Positions 1-12,230 of a stretch of 39,617 nucleotides of DNA are shown here, piece by piece. The position numbers and the translations under genes were made by a program. Below the pieces are notes generated by a model that saw only the letters and a list, made by a program, of their open reading frames with translations, ran no database searches and was not told the DNA's origin. Each line of letters opens with the position of its first letter. The first letter of the stretch is position 1. The DNA is from Sulfuritalea sp. (GTDB lineage: Bacteria > Pseudomonadota > Gammaproteobacteria > Burkholderiales > Rhodocyclaceae), in the NCBI GenBank assembly GCA_018333815.1, contig JAGXSN010000064.1, forward strand, positions 1 to 39,617. Reading direction: 5' to 3'.

Positions 1-1
1 C

Positions 2-481
2 CGCAACCTGCCGCACCTGCCGCGCGTGCCGGTGGCGAGCAACGCCGAAGCCGCGCGCATGGCGGCGGCGGAGCCCGAGGCCTGTGCCATCGCCGGCGAA
101 GCCGCCGCGCGTCTCTACGAACTCAACATCCTCGCCGCCAACATCGAGGACGATCCCAACAACACGACGCGTTTCGTCGTGCTGGCCGGCCACGATGCCG
201 GCCCGTCGGGACGCGACAAGACCTCCTTCGTCTGTTCGGCACAGAACAAGCCGGGCGCGGTGCATGACCTGCTGACGCCGTTGAAGAACCATGGCGTATC
301 GATGTCGCGCTTCGAGTCGCGTCCCGCGCGCGGCTTCGGCAACTCGCGCTGGGAATACGTGTTCTTCGTCGATATCGACGGCCACCGCAACGACCCGAAA
401 GTGGCGACGGCGCTGGACGACCTGCGCGGCTGCGTCGGTTTCCTCAAGGAGCTCGGCTCCTATCCCAAAGCCGCCATTTGA
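2..481 (+). CDS. pheA: Prephenate dehydratase / chorismate mutase (P-protein), C-terminal part, truncated by window start
   Basis: Open frame from base 2: RNLPHLPRVPVASNAEAAR..., ACT-domain motif KPGAVHDLLTPLKNHGVSMSRFESRP; followed directly by hisC and tyrA. Confidence 0.93.
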   Translation, partial: RNLPHLPRVPVASNAEAARMAAAEPEACAIAGEAAARLYELNILAANIEDDPNNTTRFVVLAGHDAGPSGRDKTSFVCSAQNKPGAVHDLLTPLKNHGVSMSRFESRPARGFGNSRWEYVFFVDIDGHRNDPKVATALDDLRGCVGFLKELGSYPKAAI

Positions 482-489
482 GGTTTGAC

Positions 490-1578
490 ATGAGCATCAC
501 CACGCAGGCGCTGTCCTATATCCGCGGCATTTCGCCCTACGTGCCGGGCAAGCCGATCACCGAACTGGCCCGCGAGATGGGCCTGCCCGTCGAACGGATC
601 GTCAAGCTCGCTTCCAACGAGAACCCGTTGGGCATGAGCCCGAAGGCGCGCGCCGCCGCCGGGCAGGCCATGGCAGGGTTGGAACGCTATCCCGACCAGT
701 TCGGGCTGGTGGCGAAGCTGGCCGAGCGGCTCGGCGTCGCGCCGAATCAGGTGGTCATCGGCAACGGCTCGAACGACGTGCTCGATCTCGCCGCACGCGT
801 CTTCCTCGCGCCGGGGCGCTCGTCGGTGTTCTCTCAGCATGCCTTCGCGGTCTATCCGCTGGCGACGCTGTCCACCGGGGCCGAGTGCGTCGTCGCGCCG
901 GCCAGTCACTACGGCCACGATCTCGCGGCCATGAAGGCCGCTATCCGCCCCGACACGCGCGTGGTCTGGATCGCCAACCCGAACAATCCGACCGGCAACT
1001 TCCTGCCTTACGCCGATGTACGCGAATTCATCGCCGGGGTGCCGGCCGACCTCGCCGTGGTGCTCGACGAGGCCTACAACGAATACCTGCCGCCGGCCGA
1101 GCGCGCCGATACCGTCGCCTGGCTGCGGGAGTTCCCGAACCTGATCATCACGCGCACCTTCTCGAAGATCCACGGCCTGGCCGGCCTGCGCGTCGGATTC
1201 GCGGTCGCCTCGCCCGAACTGGCGGACCTGATGAACCGCGTGCGCCAGCCGTTCAACGTCAACAACCTCGCCATTGCCGCTGCCTGCGCGGCGCTCGACG
1301 ACCACCTGTTCGTCGCCGAAAGCTACCAGCTCAACCGGCGCGGCATGGAGCAGATCGTCGCCGGCCTGAAGCGGCTCGGCCTCGAACACATTCCCTCACA
1401 CGGCAACTTCGTCACCTTCGCCGTCCGGGACGGGGTTGCGGTCGACCAGAAGCTGCTCAAGCAGGGTGTCATCGTGCGGCCGATCGGCGGCTATGGCCTG
1501 CCGAACCACCTGCGCGTCACCATCGGTCTCGAAACCGAGAACGCGCGCTTTCTGGAAGCTTTGGAGAAGTCGCTCTGA
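490..1578 (+). CDS. hisC: Histidinol-phosphate / aromatic aminotransferase
   Basis: PLP class I/II aminotransferase with NPNNPTGN and RTFSKIHGLAGLRVGF motifs; ATG at 490. Confidence 0.93.
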   Translation: MSITTQALSYIRGISPYVPGKPITELAREMGLPVERIVKLASNENPLGMSPKARAAAGQAMAGLERYPDQFGLVAKLAERLGVAPNQVVIGNGSNDVLDLAARVFLAPGRSSVFSQHAFAVYPLATLSTGAECVVAPASHYGHDLAAMKAAIRPDTRVVWIANPNNPTGNFLPYADVREFIAGVPADLAVVLDEAYNEYLPPAERADTVAWLREFPNLIITRTFSKIHGLAGLRVGFAVASPELADLMNRVRQPFNVNNLAIAAACAALDDHLFVAESYQLNRRGMEQIVAGLKRLGLEHIPSHGNFVTFAVRDGVAVDQKLLKQGVIVRPIGGYGLPNHLRVTIGLETENARFLEALEKSL

Positions 1579-2453
1579 TGGCGGGCAAGCTGGTCGTCTG
1601 CGGCGTCGGCCTGATCGGCGGTTCCTTCGCCATGGCCGTAAAGTCGGCGCTGGCGGGACGGCATCCCCGGATTGTCGGCATGGGCCGCACCCGCGCGCCG
1701 CTGGAGCAGGCGTTCCAGCTCGGCGCGATCGATGCCATCGAAACCGACTGGGCCAACGCGCTGAAGGGCGCCGACCTCGTGCTGCTCGGCATGCCGGTCG
1801 GCCAGATGGAAGGGGCGATGCGGGCGATGGCGCCCTATCTCGAACCGCGCACCGTCGTCACCGACGGCGGCAGCACCAAGGCCGACGTGGTCGCCGCCGC
1901 GCGCGCGGCCTTCGGCAACCAGGTTTGCCGGTTCGTGCCCGGCCATCCGATCGCCGGCGCCGAAAAAAGCGGGGTAGGGGCGGCGAAGGCCGACCTCTAC
2001 GTCGGCAAGCGCGTCGTGCTGACGCCGCTGCCGGAAAACCGTCCGGAAGATGTCGCCGCCGTGCGCAAGGTCTGGGAGCTGTGCGGCGCGAAAGTGTCGC
2101 AACTGGCGCCCGAGGAGCACGACCGCGTCTTCGCGGCGGTGAGCCACCTGCCGCATCTGCTCGCCTTCGCGCTGGTGCATGACCTCGCCGGCCGCGACAA
2201 CGCCGACCAGCTGTTCGGTTTCGCCGCCAGCGGCTTCCGCGATTTCACGCGCATCGCCAGCAGCCACCCCGAGATGTGGCGCGACATCTGCATCGCCAAC
2301 CGCAAGGCGCTGCTCGGGGAGCTCGACGCCTACATGGCCGAGCTGCTCAAGACGCGCGTGCTGCTGGCCGGCGCCGATGGCGCCGGGCTGGAAGCAGTGT
2401 TCGCCACGGCGCGCACGCGGCGCGACGCCTGGCTCGATACCCTGGACAAGTGA
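1578..2453 (+). CDS. tyrA: Prephenate/arogenate dehydrogenase
   Basis: [10 protein letters not shown] Rossmann motif, [17 protein letters not shown] overlap with hisC. Confidence 0.93.
   Translation: MAGKLVVCGVGLIGGSFAMAVKSALAGRHPRIVGMGRTRAPLEQAFQLGAIDAIETDWANALKGADLVLLGMPVGQMEGAMRAMAPYLEPRTVVTDGGSTKADVVAAARAAFGNQVCRFVPGHPIAGAEKSGVGAAKADLYVGKRVVLTPLPENRPEDVAAVRKVWELCGAKVSQLAPEEHDRVFAAVSHLPHLLAFALVHDLAGRDNADQLFGFAASGFRDFTRIASSHPEMWRDICIANRKALLGELDAYMAELLKTRVLLAGADGAGLEAVFATARTRRDAWLDTLDK
1640..1662 (+). repeat. Dispersed 23-bp repeat, exact copy (AAAGTCGGCGCTGGCGGGACGGC)
   Basis: Within tyrA, encodes KSALAGR. Confidence 0.85.
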
Positions 2454-4417
2454 TGGAACACCTCGATCTGCCGCCGCTGCGGCGTGCCGCCGGCACCGTG
2501 AAGCTGCCGGGTTCGAAAAGCATCTCCAACCGCATGCTGCTGCTCGCCGCCCTGGCTGAGGGCGAAACCGAAATCCGCGACCTGCTCGATTCCGACGACA
2601 CGCGCGTGATGCTGGCGGCGCTCGCGAAGGTCGGCGCCAACGTAACACCTGTGACGGCGCTGGGCAACAACGCCTATCGCGTCGCGGGCTGCGCCGGCGT
2701 GTTTCCGGGCAAGGCAGCCGAACTGTTCATGGGCAACGCCGGCACGGCGATCCGTCCGCTGACGGCGGCGCTGGCGCTCTCCGGCGGCCACTACACGCTG
2801 AGCGGCGTGCCGCGCATGCACGAGCGGCCCATCGGCGATCTCGTCGATGGCCTGCGCCAGATCGGCTGCGATGTGCGCTATGCGGGGAAGGAAGGTTACC
2901 CGCCACTGGAAATCCTGCCGGCCAGCGTGAAACTCGCCGCGCCGATCAAGGTGCGTGGCGACGTGTCCTCGCAGTTCCTCACCGCCTTGCTGATGGCCCT
3001 GCCGCTCACGGGAGAAAAAGCCGTCATCGAGATGACCACGGAACTCATCTCCAAGCCCTACATCGAGATCACGCTGAACCTGATGGCGCGCTTCGGCGTC
3101 ACGGTCGAGCGCGAAGGCTGGCAGCGCTTCACGATTCCCGCCGGGCAGCGGTATCGCAGTCCCGGCCGGCTGCATGTCGAAGGCGACGCTTCGGCGGCCT
3201 CCTATTTCCTTGCGGCGGGCGCCATCGCTGGCGGTCCGGTGCGCGTCGAGGGCGTGGGGAAAGGCAGCATCCAGGGCGACGTGAAGTTCGCCGATGCGCT
3301 GGCGGTCATGGGCGCGAAGATCATCCGGGGCGACAACTTCATCGAGGCATCCGCTCCCGCAGGAAAGCTGAAGGCCTTCGACCTCGATCTCAACCACATT
3401 CCCGACGCGGCGATGACGCTCGCCGTCGCCGCGCTGTTCGCCGACGGCAAATGCACGCTGCGCAACATCGCTTCGTGGCGCGTCAAGGAAACCGACCGCA
3501 TCGCGGCGATGGCGACCGAATTGCGCAAGCTCGGCGCGACGGTGGAGGAGGGCGCGGATTATCTCGCCGTCCTGCCAGCGCCGACTTTGACGTCCCACGC
3601 CGCCATCGACACCTACGACGATCACCGCATGGCGATGTGCTTCTCGCTCGCGGCGCTCGGCGGCGTGCCGGTGCGCATCAACGAGCCGGGCTGCGTGGCC
3701 AAGACCTTTCCGCATTACTTCGACGCCTTCGCGCGCATCACCGCGCCGGTGATCGCCATCGACGGCCCCTCGGCCTCGGGCAAGGGTACCGTGGCGCAGC
3801 GCGTGGCGGCCGCGCTGGGCTTCCATTTTCTCGACAGCGGGGCGCTCTATCGACTGACCGCGCTCGCCGCGCTGAAGGCCGGCGTGGCTCTCGACGACCA
3901 AGCCGCCGTGGCCAGGGTCGCCGCCGAGCTGCCGGCGGAATTCGTCGGTGACAAAATCTTTCTTTACAAAGAAGACGTTACCGAGGCGGTTCGCGCCGAG
4001 GAGGTCGGCAACGGCGCCTCGAAGATCGCCGCCCTGCCTGCGGTGCGCGCGGCCCTGCTGGACCGCCAGCGCGCCTACCGACGCTTTCCCGGCCTGGTCG
4101 CCGACGGCCGCGACATGGGTTCAGCAGTGTTTCCCGATGCGCCCGTGAAAGTATTTTTGACCGCCTCGGCGGCGGCGCGCGCCGAAAGGCGTTATAAGCA
4201 GTTGATCGACAAGGGAATGCCTGATAACATGCGTCCCCTTTCGCAGGACATCGTGAAGGATCTCGATGAACGGGATGCCCGCGATGCCGCAAGACCCGTA
4301 GCACCCCTGAAGCACTACCCCGATGCCGACCGGGTGGATACCACTGCGTTGACCATCGAGCAAGCCGTGGCAGCCGTGCTGGACAGCGTCCATCGCAAGC
4401 TGCCGTTTTTCAACTAA
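2453..4417 (+). CDS. aroA-cmk: Bifunctional 3-phosphoshikimate 1-carboxyvinyltransferase (EPSP synthase) / cytidylate kinase fusion
   Basis: AroA motifs ([48 protein letters not shown]) run without a stop into Cmk ([46 protein letters not shown]); junction near 3735-3750. Confidence 0.95.
   Translation: MEHLDLPPLRRAAGTVKLPGSKSISNRMLLLAALAEGETEIRDLLDSDDTRVMLAALAKVGANVTPVTALGNNAYRVAGCAGVFPGKAAELFMGNAGTAIRPLTAALALSGGHYTLSGVPRMHERPIGDLVDGLRQIGCDVRYAGKEGYPPLEILPASVKLAAPIKVRGDVSSQFLTALLMALPLTGEKAVIEMTTELISKPYIEITLNLMARFGVTVEREGWQRFTIPAGQRYRSPGRLHVEGDASAASYFLAAGAIAGGPVRVEGVGKGSIQGDVKFADALAVMGAKIIRGDNFIEASAPAGKLKAFDLDLNHIPDAAMTLAVAALFADGKCTLRNIASWRVKETDRIAAMATELRKLGATVEEGADYLAVLPAPTLTSHAAIDTYDDHRMAMCFSLAALGGVPVRINEPGCVAKTFPHYFDAFARITAPVIAIDGPSASGKGTVAQRVAAALGFHFLDSGALYRLTALAALKAGVALDDQAAVARVAAELPAEFVGDKIFLYKEDVTEAVRAEEVGNGASKIAALPAVRAALLDRQRAYRRFPGLVADGRDMGSAVFPDAPVKVFLTASAAARAERRYKQLIDKGMPDNMRPLSQDIVKDLDERDARDAARPVAPLKHYPDADRVDTTALTIEQAVAAVLDSVHRKLPFFN
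3566..3588 (-). repeat. Dispersed 23-bp repeat, 22/23
   Basis: GCCGTCCTGCCAGCGCCGACTTT in aroA. Confidence 0.75.
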
Positions 4418-4457
4418 CCCGTTGTCAAGACGGATAAATCTTGGAACCTTAACCGCC

Positions 4458-6170
<1,713 letters not shown>

Positions 6171-6194
6171 ACCACTGCTGAAGGTGTTTCTGTC

Positions 6195-6482
6195 ATGACC
6201 AAGTCCGAGTTGATCGCTCGTTTGGCGCAGCGCTTTCCGCAGTTGGTGGCGAAGGATGCCGATCTGGCCGTGAAGATGATTCTCGATGCGATGTCCGACG
6301 CCCTGGCCAAGGGGGACCGCATCGAGATTCGCGGCTTCGGCAGCTTTTCGCTCAACTACCGTCCCCCGCGGGTCGGCCGCAATCCGAAATCCGGCGTGAA
6401 GGTGGAGGTGCCTGCCAAGCATGTACCGCATTTCAAGGCCGGCAAGGAACTGCGCGAGCGGGTCGACCAGGGCGTCAGCTAG
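6195..6482 (+). CDS. ihfB: Integration host factor subunit beta
   Basis: [43 protein letters not shown]; downstream of rpsA. Confidence 0.97.
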   Translation: MTKSELIARLAQRFPQLVAKDADLAVKMILDAMSDALAKGDRIEIRGFGSFSLNYRPPRVGRNPKSGVKVEVPAKHVPHFKAGKELRERVDQGVS

Positions 6483-6494
6483 GCGACCGCCTCG

Positions 6495-6788
6495 ATGAGC
6501 GCATTGCTCTGGGTTCTGCGCGGTATCCTGTTCGTCATTCTGCTCGGACTGGCGATCAAGAACAGCGCCGAGGTCGAATTGCGCTTTTTCTTCGACGCGA
6601 GCTGGCACGCGCCCTTGTCGCTGGTCCTGCTCGTGACGCTGGCCATCGGCATTGCCCTGGGGTTGCTGGCGCTGTTGCCGCAGGTCGTCCGCCTGCGGCG
6701 CAGTGTCGGCCAGTTGCGCCGCGAAATGGGAGATTCCCTGCCCGCCGCCGACAAGGCGAAACACCTTCCGCTGCCCCCGCAGCCCTGA
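6495..6788 (+). CDS. lapA: LapA-family membrane protein (DUF1049)
   Basis: Two hydrophobic segments; canonical position between ihfB and lapB. Confidence 0.85.
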   Translation: MSALLWVLRGILFVILLGLAIKNSAEVELRFFFDASWHAPLSLVLLVTLAIGIALGLLALLPQVVRLRRSVGQLRREMGDSLPAADKAKHLPLPPQP

Positions 6789-6794
6789 AAATCC

Positions 6795-7982
6795 GTGGAA
6801 ATAGAACTCTGGTGGCTGCTGGTTCTGCCCTTGTTTTTCGCCTTCGGCTGGTTGGCGGCCCGCATCGACATCCGCCATGTTCTCAGCGCCTCGCGCGCCC
6901 TGCCGCGGTCCTATTTCACCGGGCTGAACTTCCTGCTCAACGAGCAGCCCGACAAGGCGATCGAGTCCTTCCTCGAGGCGGCGAAAATCGACACGGAAAC
7001 CGTAGAGTTGCATTTCGCGCTCGGCAGCCTGTTCCGCCGGCGCGGCGAAACCGATCGCGCCATCCGGGTGCACAAGCACTTGATCGAACGTGACGCCTCG
7101 CAGGTGCAGCTGACACCGGAACAGCGCCTGCACGCCCTGTCCGAACTCGGCCAGGACTACCTGAAAGCCGGTCTGCTCGACCGCGCCGAGGAGATCTTCC
7201 TCAAGCTGAGGGGAACCACGCGCGATGAGGAGGCGTTGCACCACCTGCTGGAAATTTACCAGCAGGAAAAAGACTGGGAAAAGGCGATCGCCATCGTCGC
7301 GCAGATGCCCGGCCAGGCCGAACATCTGTGGCTCAAGCAGATTGCCGAATTCCATTGCGAACTGGCGGCCGCCGACCTGTCGAACGGCCGGCTCGAAGCC
7401 GCGCGCCGGCGACTCGAAGCCGCCCTGGCGGCCAACCGTCGCTGCACGCGCGCGACCCTGATGTTGGGAGAGCTCGAAGCCAAAGTCGGCGCTGGCGGAA
7501 GGGCAATCGAAATCTGGCAGACCATCGAGCAGCAGAACCCCATGTTCCTCTCCCTCGCCGCCGAGAAGATGATGGAGACTTATCGCGAGTCGGGGCGCGA
7601 GCAGGTCGGCATCGATCTGTTGCGCGCCTACCTCGAACGCCACGCCTCGCTCGATTTGCTCGATGTCGTTTTCCAGGCGGAACTCAAGGCGCACGGCCCC
7701 GAGGCCGCCTACGCGCTGGTGCGCGCCGAACTGCGGCGCAACCCAACCCTGCTTGGACTCGACAAGTTGCTCGAGGCGCAGATCCTGCTCGCGCCGGCGG
7801 AGAAGCGCGCCGATCTCGAACTGATCAAGAACCTCATCCACAACCACACGCGGCGCGTGGCGCGCTATCGCTGCGAGGACTGCGGCTTCAAGGCGCGCCA
7901 GTTCCACTGGCGCTGCCCGGCCTGCGGCGGCTGGGAAACCTTTCCGCCGCGCCGCGCCGAGGAATTCGACATCCAGCCATGA
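6795..7982 (+). CDS. lapB: Lipopolysaccharide assembly protein LapB (TPR plus C-terminal rubredoxin-like zinc domain)
   Basis: GTG start; TPR repeats; C-terminal YRCEDCGFKARQFHWRCPACGGWETFPP. Confidence 0.93.
   Translation: MEIELWWLLVLPLFFAFGWLAARIDIRHVLSASRALPRSYFTGLNFLLNEQPDKAIESFLEAAKIDTETVELHFALGSLFRRRGETDRAIRVHKHLIERDASQVQLTPEQRLHALSELGQDYLKAGLLDRAEEIFLKLRGTTRDEEALHHLLEIYQQEKDWEKAIAIVAQMPGQAEHLWLKQIAEFHCELAAADLSNGRLEAARRRLEAALAANRRCTRATLMLGELEAKVGAGGRAIEIWQTIEQQNPMFLSLAAEKMMETYRESGREQVGIDLLRAYLERHASLDLLDVVFQAELKAHGPEAAYALVRAELRRNPTLLGLDKLLEAQILLAPAEKRADLELIKNLIHNHTRRVARYRCEDCGFKARQFHWRCPACGGWETFPPRRAEEFDIQP
7482..7504 (+). repeat. Dispersed 23-bp repeat, 21/23
   Basis: AAAGTCGGCGCTGGCGGAAGGGC in lapB. 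Confidence 0.5.
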
Positions 7983-8908
7983 TCATGGAACTGCCCGATA
8001 CCCGTAAGGCCCGCGTCCTCGTCGTCGGCGACGTCATGCTCGACCGCTACTGGTTTGGCGAGGTGTCGCGCATCTCTCCCGAAGCGCCGGTACCCATCGT
8101 CAAGGTCGAGAAGAGCGAGGAACGTCCGGGCGGGGCGGCCAACGTCGCCCGCAACATCGCCGCGCTCGGCGCCCGCGTCGCGCTGCTCTCGGTGGTCGGC
8201 GCCGACGAGGCCGGGCTGGCGCTGGCGCGGCTGTTGGCCGATTCGACCATCGACGCCAGTCTGCACGAGGACGCGCAGCTCAATACCACCGTCAAGCTGC
8301 GCGTGATCGGTCGCCAGCAGCAACTGCTGCGCATCGACTTCGAGAATGCCCCGGCCCACGAGGTGCTGCGGGCCAAGCTGACCGAATTCCGGCAGCGCAT
8401 CGACGACTGCGACGCGGTGATCCTGTCCGATTATGGTAAAGGCGGGCTGGCGCATATCACCGAGATGATCCGCATCGCGCGCGAACATGGCAAAGCGGTG
8501 CTGGTCGACCCCAAGGGCGACGACTGGAGGCGCTACGCCGGCGCCAGCATCATCACGCCGAACCGCGCCGAACTGCGCGAGGTGGTCGGCCGCTGGGCGA
8601 ATGAAGACGACCTGGCGGCGCGCGGTGCGAAGCTGCGCGGCGAGCTCAACCTGGAGGCCCTGCTGCTGACGCGCTCAGAGGAAGGCATGAGCCTGTTCAC
8701 CGCCGACGGCGTCAGGCACGAACCGGCGCGCGCGCGCGAGGTCTATGATGTCAGCGGCGCGGGCGACACCGTAATCGCCACGCTGGCAGTGATGCTGGCC
8801 AGCGGCCGGTCGCTGGCCGAGGCGATGCACTGGGCCAACCGCGCCGCCGGCGTCGTGGTCGGCAAGCTCGGCACCGCGACCTGCTCGCTCGATGAATTGA
8901 AAGGCTGA
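7979..8908 (+). CDS. rfaE1: D-glycero-beta-D-manno-heptose-7-phosphate kinase (RfaE domain I)
   Basis: PfkB/ribokinase fold: [40 protein letters not shown] overlap with lapB. Confidence 0.93.
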   Translation: MIMELPDTRKARVLVVGDVMLDRYWFGEVSRISPEAPVPIVKVEKSEERPGGAANVARNIAALGARVALLSVVGADEAGLALARLLADSTIDASLHEDAQLNTTVKLRVIGRQQQLLRIDFENAPAHEVLRAKLTEFRQRIDDCDAVILSDYGKGGLAHITEMIRIAREHGKAVLVDPKGDDWRRYAGASIITPNRAELREVVGRWANEDDLAARGAKLRGELNLEALLLTRSEEGMSLFTADGVRHEPARAREVYDVSGAGDTVIATLAVMLASGRSLAEAMHWANRAAGVVVGKLGTATCSLDELKG

Positions 8909-8910
8909 TC

Positions 8911-9909
8911 ATGTATTACGTCGTTACCGGCGCCTGCGGGTTCATAGGCTCCAACCTGGTGAAGGCCCTCAACGACCGGGGCATCACGGAGATCATCGCC
9001 GTCGATAACCTTGCCAGGGCCGACAAGTTCAGGAACCTGGTCGACTGCGAGATTGCAGACTACCTCGACAAGCATGAGTTCCTTGAACGCCTGCAGCATG
9101 GCGAATTCGACGGTTCGGTCGAGGCGATCCTTCATGAGGGCGCCTGCTCTGACACGATGGAGACCGACGGCCGCTACGTGATGGAAAACAACTTCCGCTA
9201 TTCCTGCGCGCTGCTTGATTTCTGCCTCGACCACGAGGTGCAGTATCTCTACGCCTCGAGCGCCGCGGTGTATGGCGCGGGACGCGTGTTCCGCGAAGCG
9301 CGCGAGCACGAAGGGCCGCTCAACGTCTATGGCTACTCGAAATTCCTTTTCGACCAGGTGGTGCGCCGCCGTCTCGCGAGCGCCGACTTTGTCTCGCAGG
9401 TCGCAGGCTTCCGCTATTTCAACGTCTATGGCCCGCGCGAGCAGCACAAGGGGCGCATGGCCTCGGTGGCCTTCCATCATTTCAATCAGTACCGGGCAAC
9501 CGGCAAGGTCCAGCTGTTCGAAGGCTGCGACGGCTACGCCAACGGTGCGCAGAGCCGCGACTTCGTCTATATCGACGACGTCGTGAAGGTGAATATGTTC
9601 TTTCTCGACCATCCCGAGAAATCCGGCATCTTCAATCTCGGCACCGGCCGCGCCCAGCCTTTCAACGACATTGCCCACGGCACCGTCAATGCCTGCCGCG
9701 CGCTCGCCGGCGAACCGCCGCTGGCGCTCGCGGACATGGTAGCGCAGGGCATTATCGAATACATCGCTTTCCCCGCAGCCCTGAAGGGCAAGTACCAGAG
9801 CTTCACCCAGGCCGACGTCTCGGCCGTGCGCGCTGCCGGATACGCAGATGAATTCGACACCGTCGCCGCGGGCGTGACGAAATACGTCCGGCATCTGGCG
9901 GGCCGATGA
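8911..9909 (+). CDS. hldD: ADP-L-glycero-D-manno-heptose-6-epimerase
   Basis: [46 protein letters not shown]. Confidence 0.95.
   Translation: MYYVVTGACGFIGSNLVKALNDRGITEIIAVDNLARADKFRNLVDCEIADYLDKHEFLERLQHGEFDGSVEAILHEGACSDTMETDGRYVMENNFRYSCALLDFCLDHEVQYLYASSAAVYGAGRVFREAREHEGPLNVYGYSKFLFDQVVRRRLASADFVSQVAGFRYFNVYGPREQHKGRMASVAFHHFNQYRATGKVQLFEGCDGYANGAQSRDFVYIDDVVKVNMFFLDHPEKSGIFNLGTGRAQPFNDIAHGTVNACRALAGEPPLALADMVAQGIIEYIAFPAALKGKYQSFTQADVSAVRAAGYADEFDTVAAGVTKYVRHLAGR
9368..9390 (-). repeat. Dispersed 23-bp repeat, 21/23
   Basis: GCCGTCTCGCGAGCGCCGACTTT in hldD. Confidence 0.45.
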
Positions 9910-10808
9910 AAACCGTCACGCTGGAATCCACCGTGGGCAACACCCCGCTGGTGCGCCTGCCGCGCCTGCCGGGCGATGAAAACGCGCGCCGCAACAATGT
10001 CATTCTCGCCAAGCTCGAAGGCAACAATCCGGCCGGCTCGGTGAAGGACCGCCCCGCGCTGTCGATGATCCGGCGCGCCGAGGAGCGCGGCGAGATCAGG
10101 CCGGGCGACACGCTGATCGAGGCCACCTCGGGGAACACCGGGATCGCGCTGGCCATGGTCGCCGCGATGCGCGGTTACCGGATGATCCTCGTCATGCCGG
10201 AAAACCAGAGCGTCGAACGGCGCCAGAACATGAAGGCCTATGGCGCCGAACTCGTGCTGACGCCGCGCGAGGCGAGCATGGAAGGCGCACGCGACATGAC
10301 CGAGCGCATGGTGAAGGAAGGCCGGGGCATCATGCTCGACCAGTTTGCCAATCCGGACAACCCGCGCGCCCACTATGAGACGACGGGGCCGGAAATCTGG
10401 CGCGACACCGACGGCCGGGTGACACACTTCGTCTCCAGCATGGGCACCACCGGCACCATCATGGGTTGCTCGCGTTACTTCAAGGAAATGAATCCCGCCA
10501 TCTGCATCGTCGGCTGCCAGCCGGAACAGGGTGCGCAGATTCCCGGCATCCGCAAGTGGCCGCAGGAATATCTGCCGAAAATCTGCGACTTCTCGCGCAT
10601 CGATCGTCTCGAACTCGTGGGTCAGGTCGATGCGGAGGACATGACACGGCGGCTGGCGGCCGAGGAGGGCATCTTCTGCGGCATCTCTTCGGGCGGGGCG
10701 ATGGCGGTGGCGCTGCGCATCGCCGCCGAAGTCGAGAACGCCGTGATCGTCGGCATCGTCTGCGACCGCGGGGATCGCTACCTGTCCACTGGCGTGTTCC
10801 CGTCGTGA
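9906..10808 (+). CDS. cysM: Cysteine synthase B
   Basis: [46 protein letters not shown]. Confidence 0.95.
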   Translation: MKTVTLESTVGNTPLVRLPRLPGDENARRNNVILAKLEGNNPAGSVKDRPALSMIRRAEERGEIRPGDTLIEATSGNTGIALAMVAAMRGYRMILVMPENQSVERRQNMKAYGAELVLTPREASMEGARDMTERMVKEGRGIMLDQFANPDNPRAHYETTGPEIWRDTDGRVTHFVSSMGTTGTIMGCSRYFKEMNPAICIVGCQPEQGAQIPGIRKWPQEYLPKICDFSRIDRLELVGQVDAEDMTRRLAAEEGIFCGISSGGAMAVALRIAAEVENAVIVGIVCDRGDRYLSTGVFPS

Positions 10809-11575
10809 CTCCGGTGCTCGGCTTCGACATCGAAACGATCCCGGACGTCGCGGGACTGCGCAAGCTCCATGAACTGCCGATGACGCTCGCCGACGCCGAG
10901 GTGGCCGAATTCGCCTTCCAGAAGCAGCGGGCGAAGAATGGTTCCGATTTCCTGCCGCTGCACTTGCAGCGCGTGATCGTGATCTCCTGCGCTATGCGCA
11001 ACGCCGAGGGCTTCAGGGTCTGGTCTCTCGCCGAGCCGAAGTCGGGCGAGGGGGAAATCATCCAGCGTTTCCACGACGGCATCGGGAAATACACCCCCAA
11101 CCTCGTTTCCTGGAACGGCGGCGGCTTCGACCTGCCGGTGCTGCACTACCGCGGCCTGATCCACGGTGTCGCGGCCCCGCGCTACTGGGATCTCGGCGAG
11201 AATGACCGCGACTTCAAGTGGAACAACTACATCAGCCGCTACCACACGCGCCACCTCGACCTGATGGACCTGCTGGCGCTCTACCAGCCGCGCGCCAATG
11301 CGCCGCTAGACGAGCTGGCCAGGCTGATGGGCCTGCCCGGCAAGCTGGGCATGGACGGTAGCGCGGTCTGGGGCGCCTGGCTGGCCGGCGAGATCGACGC
11401 GATCCGCAACTACTGCGAGACCGACGTCGTGAACACCTACCTGGTCTATCTGCGCTTCCAGCAGATGCGCGGCCAGCTAACCGCCAAGGCCCACGCTGAG
11501 GAAGTCGCCTTCGTGCGCGGCGAACTGGCGGGAAACGACGCGCCACACTGGCGCGAATTCCTGGCTGCCTGGTAG
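10805..11575 (+). CDS. Predicted 3'-5' exonuclease of the PolB-like DEDDy family
   Basis: FDIETIPD, SWNGGGFDLPVL, YCETDVVNTYLVYLRF; GTG start overlapping cysM stop. Confidence 0.85.
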   Translation: MTPVLGFDIETIPDVAGLRKLHELPMTLADAEVAEFAFQKQRAKNGSDFLPLHLQRVIVISCAMRNAEGFRVWSLAEPKSGEGEIIQRFHDGIGKYTPNLVSWNGGGFDLPVLHYRGLIHGVAAPRYWDLGENDRDFKWNNYISRYHTRHLDLMDLLALYQPRANAPLDELARLMGLPGKLGMDGSAVWGAWLAGEIDAIRNYCETDVVNTYLVYLRFQQMRGQLTAKAHAEEVAFVRGELAGNDAPHWREFLAAW

Positions 11576-11610
11576 TCTTCGGCGCGCGGGGTATGCGGGT
11601 TTCGAGCATC

Positions 11611-11703
11611 TGGCGGAGACGGAGGGATTCGAACCCTCGATGCAGGTTTTGCCCGCATGCTCCCTTAGCAGGGGAGTGCCTTCGACCTCTCGGCCACGTC
11701 TCC
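11611..11703 (-). tRNA. tRNA-Ser (anticodon GCT)
   Basis: Reverse complement GGAGACGTGGCCGAGAGG...CTCCCCTGCTAAGGGAG...GGTTCGAATCCCTCCGTCTCCGCCA; long variable arm, encoded CCA. Confidence 0.96.
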
Positions 11704-11869
11704 GCAATGCGCGCATGATACGTGCGCTCCATTTGGCGGTCAAATCACGGCAATCAAGCAATTCCGGGGACGAGTCTCCCGCAATATCTTGTCGACCGTG
11801 TTGCGTAGCAAAAGATGGGCGCAAAATTGGTAGCATCCGCGGGTCAATCCAATTTGCTGTGGAGCTGTC

Positions 11870-12085
11870 ATGGATATCAACCGAGTAGGGAAATTCGAGG
11901 CGTTGAAGATCGTCAATGACTTCGATCAGGCGCTGATTGAAATGTTTGGGCTAAACATGACGGACGCACACATCATGCGCTTCGATGCGCTTGCCGCGTT
12001 CGCGGAAACCGGTAACGTCAAAAAGGCGGCGGAACTGCTCGGGCTGCAGCGTGGCTTGAGGCCAATCGAAAAACCCGCCACCTGA
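11870..12085 (+). CDS. Small hypothetical protein (71 aa) with a helix-turn-helix-like C-terminal half
   Basis: MDINRVGKFEALKIVNDFDQALIEMFGLNMTDAHIMRFDALAAFAETGNVKKAAELLGLQRG...; ATG start, no family recognised. Confidence 0.55.
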   Translation: MDINRVGKFEALKIVNDFDQALIEMFGLNMTDAHIMRFDALAAFAETGNVKKAAELLGLQRGLRPIEKPAT

Positions 12086-12230
12086 TGGCGGCATCGCTCC
12101 GATCTGGCAGCTTTATTTAACATAATGCTGATTATGCGAATCAAGTGTCGCTTGTATAACCGAAACAAAAGGTGTATTAATAGGCCTATAAGACGGCTGT
12201 ATCGAACAATCGACAGAGAGTGTGCCTGGC

